Origin: Apostichopus californicus
Taxonomy: Eukaryota; Echinodermata; Holothuroidea; Aspidochirotida; Stichopodidae
NCBI GenBank assembly: GCA_020650975.1
Contig: JAIPMN010051281.1
Span: 1 to 21,055, forward strand
Reading direction: 5' to 3'
Length of the DNA: 21,055 nt
Shown here: piece after piece, positions 1 to 8,900 of the stretch
Layout of the letters: every line of letters starts with the position of its first letter
How positions within the stretch are numbered: the stretch's first letter is position 1
Program-made: the position numbers and the translations under genes
The notes under the pieces: model-generated
Databases searched by the model: none
What the model was told of the DNA's origin: nothing
Seen by the model: only the letters and a program-made list of their open reading frames with translations

Positions 1-92
1 ATATAGATAGATATATATAAATATATATATTTATATATATATATTTCTTTATATATTATCTAGATATATAAATATATATATGTATGTATAAA
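1..92. repeat. AT-rich microsatellite (TA)n with TATG units
   Basis: The window opens with runs of ATATAT broken by TAAA, TAGA and TGTA steps. It lies directly 3' of the hammerhead-bearing element on the minus strand, and may be that element's variable tail or its target. Confidence 0.8.
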
Positions 93-123
93 GTAAATAA
101 ATAAAGATCAACACACCTGAAAA

Positions 124-179
124 ATTCCACTTCACGACCCGTTTCGTCCTTTTGGGACTCATCAGGCGAAGGTAGGAAT
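124..179 (-). ncRNA. Type I hammerhead ribozyme, apparently intact
   Basis: Read on the minus strand, every core element is present in order. Stem I outer strand ATTCC (179-175) and inner strand CTTCGC (171-166) precede the core CTGATGA (165-159). Stem II is GTCC/GGAC (158-155 and 149-146) with loop CAAAA. Then comes GAAA (145-142). Stem III is a minimal AC/GT with a two-base loop (142-137). The cleavage triplet is GTC (138-136), with cleavage expected between 136 and 135. The returning stem I strands are GTGAAG (135-130) and GGAAT (128-124). Stem I thus has six inner pairs (one G-U), a small internal loop (TAC opposite T) and five outer pairs. The very short stem III and the stem I internal loop are features of hammerheads found in Penelope-like elements, SINE-like elements and retrozymes. 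Confidence 0.88.
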
Positions 180-233
180 CGAAACCCGGATCTTGTGTCA
201 CAGACCGAAGTCCGTTAGTATACCACTCGACCA
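124..233 (-). mobile_element. SINE- or retrozyme-like unit: tRNA-like Pol III boxes plus hammerhead
   Basis: Upstream of the hammerhead on the same strand is an A-box-like TGGTCGAGTGG (233-223). About 35 bases further on is a B-box-like GGGTTTCGATTCC (187-175), which has one extra T relative to the usual GGTTCGANTCC. The B box overlaps the hammerhead's outer stem I strand. A run of five Ts follows the ribozyme (124-120), a possible Pol III stop. The Sm-alpha SINE-like family of Schistosoma is a known case of Pol III boxes with a hammerhead. True element ends are unknown; 234-301 may also belong to it. Confidence 0.5.
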
Positions 234-301
234 CAGTGATTCTACTGGTGTGTGAATGAGTATTAACTGACTTTGTATAACTGTCAATGAGGGCGTATTA
301 G

Positions 302-1060
302 GCCTGAATTGATGCAACTTGTCTTGACCAGCAATAAACTGGTATTTGGTAACAAACACACCCTCCAGATTCATGGCACGGCTATGGGTACCAATTTTGC
401 CAACATCTTTATGGGAAAACCTCAAGAAAGAATTTATATCTCAACAAAACTTGAACCACGCACATGGTTATGTTTTGTTGATGATATCTTTATGATATGG
501 ACTCATGGTGGGGCAAATCTCAAACTCTTGCTTGATGACATAAACTTGTTTCATCACACAATCAAATTTACTGCAGATTTTTCTAGACCTGACGTTCACT
601 TCCTGGACACCACTGTGACCCTACAAAATGGCTTACTCAAACAGACTTGTTCAATAAACCCACGAACAAGCACAACTACCTTTTACCAAGCAGTTGCCGT
701 CCTCGTCATTGTATGAGAGACATTCCATGCAGTCAAGCGTTGCGCATTCAAACCAGTTCCAAAAGGGTACCATTGGTTCCTGAATTCCACCCTGGTCTGC
801 CACCCTTCACAAGAATTTTCACACACTTCACAGCACCGAACGTCTGAAATCAGATTTCTCAGAACCACCTGTCATTTCAGTTACAAGACCCAGAAACCTA
901 CATGACATTTTCCATCTTTTCGGGATGACACCCCATCAGGGGAAAACAAAATAGAAAATACAGGATCATCACCCTGTACACAAAATTGCAAAATGTGCTT
1001 ACCTGTCGATTCTACTGGGGCACTTCAGAGCTACCAAACTAAACACACGTCAATTGTTCA
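302..1060 (+). mobile_element. Penelope-like element reverse transcriptase remnant
   Basis: The frame at 312-645 gives HGTAMG, then ANIFMGK, then FVDDIFMIWTHG (the catalytic F/YxDD motif) and TIKFTADFSRPDVHFLDTTV, the motif order of Penelope-like RTs. Around residue 25, roughly seven residues of the usual GTKMAPSYANIFMG block are missing. After about 645 the homology continues one frame over as LFNKPTNKHNYLLPSSCRPR (to a stop at 845-847), then in another frame around 850-957 as PVISVTRPRNLHDIF. A cysteine pair (CKMC) near 990 fits the linker before the GIY-YIG endonuclease, but no endonuclease is recognisable. The copy is broken by frameshifts and stops and cannot be functional. Confidence 0.85.
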
Positions 1061-1239
1061 CATCCAGCTGCAAAAGTGCTCAATACATAGAAGTAGAGCA
1101 AGTTTATCATGTAGTATATGTATAGGGTAACCATATGTAGGTTACCATATATATACATATACTATATTATATATTTATATCCAGACCAGCGCAAAAAATT
1201 TCCAGCTTCCACTATTTTTAACCCGGTGGCTACATATAT

Positions 1240-1345
1240 ATTTATACACATACATACACGCACACACACACACGTACACGCACGCAATCATGCATACATG
1301 CAATCACATACATACAGGCATACATACACACATACATACTAACAT
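1240..1345. repeat. CA/CATA-type microsatellite
   Basis: Runs of ACACAC, ACGC and ATACATAC repeat over about 100 bases. Peptides translated from it are low-complexity Thr/His or Val/Cys runs with no coding signal. Confidence 0.85.
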
Positions 1346-1782
1346 ACATTTTGACTTTATGCACTCCATTACAATAAATCGTAGACCCAATGAAGAGATT
1401 TAAAATAACACAAATGAAGAAAAAATTGTCTTTCATTTTCTGTCTTGACTTCTTCTGTTTTAATGTTTTAGCTGCTTTAGATTTTATGAAACAGCTTTTG
1501 ACTGTTCCAGTAAAAACAGTAGTTACAAACCAATTGTCCGGACATTTAATTAAAAAGTTTAAAAATTGGGAAAAATTAGGAAATAAAGAGTTTAATTTAA
1601 TCTAAAAAAGAAAGTGGCACAAGTTCCTTTATTCATTCTCTATATTTGTGTAATAACTAATAGAGCTATAAACGATAGGATAATTATCAGTACTAGATTC
1701 AGGTTGAATCAGAAAACTTCAAATGTTATTCCATTTTCCTCCTTAATGAGATTCAAAACACAGGCTACATTATTATAAGCAA
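1346..1782. other. Non-coding flank, nothing recognised
   Basis: AT-rich sequence with a 71-residue open frame (from 1390) rich in Lys and Phe but without any known motif. The only canonical minus-strand polyadenylation signal before this point in WDR12's direction is here, TTTATT at 1628-1633. Confidence 0.5.
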
Positions 1783-2395
1783 AATATGTTCCACTTTAAT
1801 TTTGAAGATGTTCCACTGACTGTAGCATAATATGTTCCACTAACGCATAAGACCGGGATGTGCCCAGGATATACTGATTGCCGTTCCTGGGGGAGGGGTC
1901 TAAGGGGGAGGGGGTGTCCCCCTACCCTTTAAGAAAGTTTTCGATTTTTGAAGGTGCTCAGATGCCAATAGCTGGCACTTGTGTAGCTTTTTAAGCACAT
2001 ACACTAGTTTTGCTAACAATTTACATTTTTAATTTTGTGTTTAGTGAAATATATTACGTACCTGGTAAAAGTTATTAGTTTGTTTCAAAGAGATTTTACA
2101 AGGGACCGATTGAGAGCCGTATGTAATGTTTCTCGCATGTGTAACTGATGCATTATTAGTCTGTATGATTTTTGCATAGGCTAGGCCCAATTTATGTTGA
2201 ATATATTGTTAGGAATGTCGGGATTTTAGATGAAATTAGTGCTGGGCGGGATTCACAATTTTTAAAACAGTGCTGGGGGGTAATTTTTAGTGCTGGGCGG
2301 GGCTGCCCAGTGCCGCCCAGCGTGGGCACATCCCTGATAAGATGTTCCTCTCTAGCACAAGATGTTCCTCTCTAGCATAAAATGGTCATCTAGAA
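1783..2395. repeat. Minisatellite of about 20-bp units, interrupted by a mobile element
   Basis: Units of the type AGATGTTCCACT...TAGCATA occur at about 1783-1852 (three, degenerate) and resume at 2337-2395 (AGATGTTCCTCTCTAGCA twice, then a degenerate one). The array is split by the element at 1853-2336. Confidence 0.6.
1853..2336 (+). mobile_element. MITE-like element, family A copy 1
   Basis: The ends are a perfect 12-bp inverted repeat, GGGATGTGCCCA (1855-1866) and its complement (2323-2334). Two further bases each side make the ends CCGGG and CAGGG. ATAAGA flanks both sides (1847-1852 and 2337-2342) and may be a 6-bp target duplication, although the surrounding minisatellite could produce the same match. 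Inside is a G-rich block (GGGGGAGGGGTCTAAGGGG) and repeated GTGCTGGGCGGG. A related copy in opposite orientation lies at 8396-8713. No transposase is encoded. Confidence 0.7.
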
Positions 2396-2819
2396 TAAAC
2401 TGACATTCATTGACTACCTTTTCTACAGTGATGTAACAACCAACATAACTGTGATCTCTTCTATACCAAACAGTGAATATTGATGTTGTTAGGAAGACTA
2501 CCCCTAACACCATGTGACTACATTAGAGTTAAACATTGTTTCAGTGAAAAGGGAACACACCTGGACAGCAGGCTACTGTACAATCTCCAGGTGCCTCTAA
2601 TATCTCACTGTATTTGTGAAATTACATCAGTACTACCACTAGACATGTGCTGGTGCTAAACACAGCTAATCTCCCACAAAATGATAGAAATATTCATTCT
2701 TCATTAGCAATTATGACAAAGAAATAGTTGTTTTATCTATCTTTCTGTAGACTTCAGGATGTCTTAGGTCAATACCATCTGTGCATTCCTTTATCCACAT
2801 GTGGTTCCTTCCTTGTCAG
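2396..2819. other. Downstream flank, probably part of the WDR12 3'UTR
   Basis: Unique-looking sequence immediately 3' of the WDR12 stop. No open frame, repeat or canonical polyadenylation signal is visible on the minus strand here. Confidence 0.4.
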
Positions 2820-2918
2820 TTACCTCTCCATAGCATCACCTTCTTCACTGGGGCTTAGCCGGACACCTCCAGATGAAAATATGTGAAGATTATTATCAGC
2901 TGCTCCACATAAAAGTAG
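2820..2918 (-). CDS. WDR12: WDR12 coding exon 11 (last WD strand and stop)
   Basis: This exon encodes residues 424-455 and the TAA stop at 2820-2822. It reads [18 protein letters not shown], the seventh WD strand, then a short acidic tail ending DAMER. The acceptor is CTTCCATAG. I found no canonical AATAAA on this strand until 1628-1633, about 1.2 kb beyond the stop, so the 3' end of the transcript is not defined. Confidence 0.93.
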   Translation of the reverse strand, partial: LLLCGAADNNLHIFSSGGVRLSPSEEGDAMER

Positions 2919-5900
2919 CTATGGAAGAAAATAATCAATAAATTAATGTCTTGATAAAACAATTAGGTAAATAACGATGATAAGACTTAACGAACAAAGC
3001 TAATCTTAAAATGTTATAGGCTGCTTAAGTAACTTCTATCAGTCCAGGTTGTATATCTATACAACTTTTTAAGTTTTTTAGAAAAGACTCTTGAAACATC
3101 TCAGACTTGTCAATGAAGTGACTGGACCACTAAGTCTAACACACTGAGATCATTAGGTCATCTCCTCAGATGCAAGACAAATGTCAACAGGAATGTGAAG
3201 GACTTTAAATGGCTTCACATGACATGTTAACAATGCTTAACAAACTTGTCAAGGACAAACAGTATTGAATGTCATCCATGGGTGTCTTTTATGCATATGT
3301 AGCTAAAAAACATGTTTTGGTTGATTTAATTGACAAAATAAGTTAGAGCTGACCACATCATCAACTTAGACTTTATGGAGCATTCCAGAAATTTACCATA
3401 TATATTGTAAAGCTGACTTTCTAGAAAACCAAAAATAGCTACCGAAACATTACAATTGATTTCCCTTGAACTATAACATATCAAGACTAATGTGTTGTTT
3501 TAAATATGAACTTGTTTAGGTTGAGTTATTAGAATTATAATGCAATTAATTAACATTAAGACCTTCACTATGGAGTAAAAACTGCAGTAGCATTAATACA
3601 ATCTTACATTAATAATGAAGAAACTCTGACTAAAGACCTCTTAAAGCAGCATTTTGCGTTGGGTCGCTTTTTTCCACCTTTTTAACATGTGCTTGGTTTT
3701 TTTTACATGTATCAATCATAAAACAGCAAACTAAGATACCATCCAAGTTTCACCCTGCCAAGAGCGTTAATTAGCGAGTAATTAACGATTTATGTCGATA
3801 ACGAGTAAGAGTGTCCTCGACAAAGTTTTCATATCTCCAAATCCACTAGTTTGAATTCCACCAATCAGTGAATAGTATGTTTATTCATGAGCATTTTGCG
3901 TTTGGTCGCCATTTTCTACTTTTTTGACATGTCCATCGATTTTTTTACATACATCAAATCACAAAACAGCAAACTAAGATATTAGCCAAGTTTTTCCCTG
4001 CCAAAAACGTTAATTGGCGAGTATTCCACATACAAAATTAATCGCATTCAGTTCCCCAAACCCACTCGTTTGAATTCAACCAATCAGAGCCGAGGTTTAG
4101 TTATGAGACGTTGCTAAAAATAGATTCAAGACTTTGCGTTGGTACAACCAGGGAGTTGTTATGGAACTCCCTGCTACAACTGCCATATAGACTGTACACA
4201 AATCATGCATGGTGTTGTATTACGTATTGGTCAATGACGTTCGTAGTGTTTAAATATTCATATTAGGGGCGAGGTTTATTGGGATCCCAACGGAAAATAT
4301 CTTGGAGAAAAACAAAGTTGAAAGTTGCAAATTTTTCGACATTTATGCCACCATTTGAAGTAAGATTTAAATAGATAAGCTAGTTATGTATGTCGTTATG
4401 GCATAGTGGAATCAGTGAGGTTGAGAAAAATCATAGAAAACGACGCAAAATGCTGCTTTAAGCTCTGTCCATTGCTTTACATTGTTGTGGACAATACAAC
4501 TCAGCATATCCTGTATTTGTACCTTGTAGGTGTTTTTTTTATTTTTGACATTCCAAACAACAAATAGAATCAGTGATATCCCAGCCTTGTCTATACTATT
4601 CATTTCATATTGTTCATGGCTGGTATGTTATTCCGATGTTACTTCTCTCAGCCTGCAGATAACTCTTTGGACTATTTGCTTGAAGACACACATAGCACTT
4701 ACATTTTAGAAACATTTGTTACAAGTTTGAAATTTGAATTTGAAACAAGTAATTAAGTAACAAGTAATTAAGAAACAAGTAATCAAGAAACAAGAAATTT
4801 GAAACAAGTAATTAAGAGTTACATACCTCAGGTATGGACCAATCAACAGCTAGGACTTTATCTTTAATACCGGACATGTCAAACAACGGAGCCTTTGGAC
4901 TGTTGAAAGAAAATGGAAAAGCTCAAATGAAGAAACAATATCACCAAAAACAGAATGCTCAGTGCTTATGAATATGTTTTACTTTAATCAAATATTATAA
5001 GTTCTTTCAGTGACAATAAAGGAATAATTCTTTCTTTGGAAGCTCACTGTTCATGAGCAAAAGGAAGAAATAGAGAGAGAGAAAAGCCAGGTAAGAATTC
5101 TATATTCAAGATAATTAACATACATGCTTATGTATCAGAAAGGTTCACATTGGTTTATGATATCCCCACTGCAGTTACCATAGAAACATAAAGATATACG
5201 GATGCCTGATAATCTGCTTGATTTAACTTGATATTTGTTCTGTCCAAATGACTTGGTCTTGACTTCACTCTAAAGCTTGCAACAAACAGTTACATCAGTG
5301 ATTAAATTCATTATATGTGTAGAGTGCTATAATAGCTGATGTTACATGTTATAGTCCCTCACTGATACATTATCGATTACATTTATGAATGTGTTGATGG
5401 AGGTTCATAATGCACAGAATCGATCATGTCAAGCAATCCATGTAATAAAAGAACATCAACACAGTTTACATTCATTCCAATAACAGATAGTGTAAACACA
5501 GAGTATAAAGAAGAAAACCAAGTAAAAGGTCAAAAGTTTAACATTTAAATTTATTTTGCATGTATGCTGGTGAGAAGTCACCTAACATTTATTTTGTCTG
5601 TTCTATTTAAATATACGAGACTTCTGGATATGAAATGAAGAAACAATAACACTTTAAATTGATAAGGCACATGCAGAAAACTGCTGTGGTTTATAATGTT
5701 GAGTATATAACCATGCATGCTGCTAAGAGAGTAGGAAATGCATTCAAAAATTGACCTTGAAAACTTACCTTCTAATGTCCCACATTTTGATTTGTTTATC
5801 GTAACCACCTGACAGCAGTTGGTGTTGGTTGTCAGGTGACCAGGCAACAGACGACACCCAGCCTGCATGATGAGTCAATGATGAGTGCACCACAGAACCT

Positions 5901-8900
5901 GATTTTTCTCTGGGGTCCCATAACCGAACGTGTCTGTCAACACTTCCTGAAGCTAACAGTTTACTCAAAGGGGAGTAAGAAATGCTAAGAAAAGCTTTAG
6001 TACCAGTCTGTCAAGACAAAACATAAACCAAAATGAGTTATTAAAATAGTTACAAGCAAGCACATTGCAACAATAGAAGATGTTTGTCAGTGTGGGATAT
6101 CAGCTGGAGTATAACCACCTTGTTGATGAACATTTCATATCTTAACAGACTACTAAGCAGCACATTGGATGTATTAAAAGCCATCTTCTAAATAGCATTT
6201 GTTATCTGGCAAAGTACATAAGGCAAACTCAAATACAACATAAAGTCAACTGTAATTTAATTATTCATAGGATCTGTTGAGTATATTGACTACATACATT
6301 GCTGTCCATTTGTGAATAAATTGATCCTTTTATCAAAAGATCTATATAAATATATGTTTAAAATATATAAACACAAACCAGAGAGGATGTGTGGGTTGCT
6401 GTGGTAACATCCCATATGTTCATTGTGTGGTCCCATGATGCACTGCATACTTCATTTTCACCAATCCAGAGCACAGATGAGACAGCTTCTTTATGGCCTT
6501 CAAGAGTAATGAGAGGTGTCTGCTCGGAGAGGAACAAGAAATTTAGGATTAAATGCTTGGCAACTAATGAGTAATAAATCTGGCTCTTTGCATTTTGATT
6601 ATACAATTTCCATTGTGGAAATTTATGATAATGTTCCCTGATTTCTTCAAGCAGAGAATTATGTTTGGCCATAACTGTACTAACTGGAACAATGTTACAG
6701 AAGACCTTTTAAATTTACTAGAATGTCATGCAAGTTGTCAAAGCAGACTTTGCCTAGCCTAGCCTACTTTTATCATAAGAATCAAGACTGATGTGTAATT
6801 TTCAATTATCAGTGACATATCGTGACAAGTTCTAGAGCCTGTGTGACCTGCTCAAGTGTTCAGTCTAGTAGTATTTGATAGAAACCTTATAAGATGATTT
6901 TTCCCAAACAGAATGACCGTTTCCTTAACTGATTCAAAGAGTGTTTTCCATAATAATTTTTGTAATACACATCCTTATCACATTTGTTTAAGTATTTAAT
7001 TTGCTGGTTACCCTGGTAGCAGGCTTTGGACTTTCTGTTTTGACTTTCTTCCGTTCTTGTTCGCTTTCTTCGGATGGATTATCTTCAATTTCTGTCGGTA
7101 AGAAAAAGAAAACCCAAAACTCGTCAACCTTTCATATCTATTTGAATGATTCTACACAAATACAATCCTAATCACATCAATAGAGGTATACCATTCACAA
7201 TACACTATTGAAATTGTGTTCTCGTTACTTTTCTTCTCAAGCAATGATGATGATCAAATTATTTATTTTTCTTCATCTTTTATCATTGTATGGTTTAACT
7301 TGAGACATTGACTCTGGTGCACTGCTGGTCTTGACTAGCTACAGTAAATTTAAATGCTCATCTTACTACAGTAAAGTAAAATTGTTTGTTTAGATGCACC
7401 GTAGTACTGTACCTGTTGACCATATTTTGATAGTTTTGTCGAATGATGCACTGCATATCTGTAATAGATTCATAGAAAGCAAAGAACTTATTGATATGTT
7501 AACTCTTGTAACGACACTCAAACAAACCAAACATGTGTTAAAACATTCCTTGAAAACATCAAGTTTTAAGCTATACAATTCCAGAAAACAGGCTACCAAA
7601 ACATTTAATATTTCAGTAAACCAAAAACAACTTTCACTACCAATAACAGCATTTACTGAAAAAACAAGAGGGCAATCACAAAATCACTTTAATGAGTACT
7701 TCCTTATATGCTGCATAACAACTTTTGTTATGCAGGAACGTTGGAATGTTGCAGGAATGTAGTTAGCTTGGTTAATGAAGCTAAATCAAATTCAAACAGG
7801 TCCAAGGCTAACATCATTGAGTTACCCGCACTATTGTGGGCTGCAAATTCATTTTGAACAGATGCTTAAAGATGTAAGACAAGTTCGCTCCATAACGAAC
7901 ACCTTACACTTGTGTTTCTTAACTTGTCCTACTTCTCACACTCTTAGCAATAGAAAATGGACTTCTACATCCCCTTAGCCATCTGTGGATAAATGCTTTT
8001 TGCATTAAGCTTAGGGCCTTTGGTGGGATCCACACACCTACTTTGGTGACCTAGGGACCCTGCAAGCCAACTCATTTTGGTGCAATGTAGGAGTTAGAGA
8101 CTGCTTAAAGTAGCACACACATCTGAACTTGATTTTACAGATCATATACAGAGACTAAATTTGCATCCTTGATAAACTTAAATGATACATTACACATACA
8201 AACAATGTGTAACATTATGACTCTGAAAATTTTGGTCTATCAGAGACCCCTTATATTTAACTGGCCAGACATGGGTTAAAATAAGAGAGCTGAATCGAAG
8301 CTTTGATTTGCTAGTATAAAACATTAATGGGCTATGCTGAAGCACTTGGATATGAAAATGAGTGTTCAAAGGGACACTCCAGCTTGTGACAGTCTCAGGG
8401 ATGTGCGCACGCCGGGCGGCAGCGGGCTGCTGCCCCGGCAGTTCTGAATGTCGCCCAGTACAAACAGTATTTTAAACATTTGGGCCCGGCACTACTTTTG
8501 ATGATTAATTTATCAAGTTTTACCATTACCAAAATATGGGAGAATACTTGACACAGAAGTTAGCTCTGGAATAGGAAAAAGAACATCTAAGCATACTTGC
8601 AAACATTTTCCAAAAAGGAGGGGATACCCCACCCCTTAGACCCCTCCCCCAGGACGTGGATCACATTATCGCACAAACCCGCCCAGCAGTCAAATATTCC
8701 TGAGCACATTCTGCAGGCTGTTGCAAACCACCATTAAATTAGAATTATTGAAACTACTGAAGTTGCTTCTTCAGGAACTGTTTTGTTTATACCTTTAGCT
8801 TCGCACCCAACGGAGCCTTGCCTGGCACCCCCAGGTTAAGGACCACTGCCTTACACTTTCAAAATACAATTTACAAGGTATCCCATTGCAAAATGTATTC

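Noticed and set aside
49..234. 61-residue minus-strand open frame
   Set aside because: It is the chance translation of the hammerhead unit and AT microsatellite.
170..235. Functional tRNA gene on the minus strand
   Set aside because: A- and B-box-like sequences are present, but the B box has an extra base and I could not fold a proper acceptor stem. The 3' part is taken up by the hammerhead.
1118..1436. Open frames on both strands through the CA/CATA repeat
   Set aside because: Low-complexity Thr/His and Val/Cys peptides from a microsatellite.
3649..4150. CRISPR-like or satellite array
   Set aside because: The repeats are two and a fraction long units inside a TTAA-flanked transposon in an animal intron.
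5578..5868. 96-residue minus-strand open frame overlapping WDR12 exon 9
   Set aside because: Wrong frame of a well-supported exon; only its first part overlaps coding DNA.
7394..7762. 122-residue plus-strand open frame
   Set aside because: It runs antisense across WDR12 exon 6 and then intron, with no motif and no composition suggesting coding.
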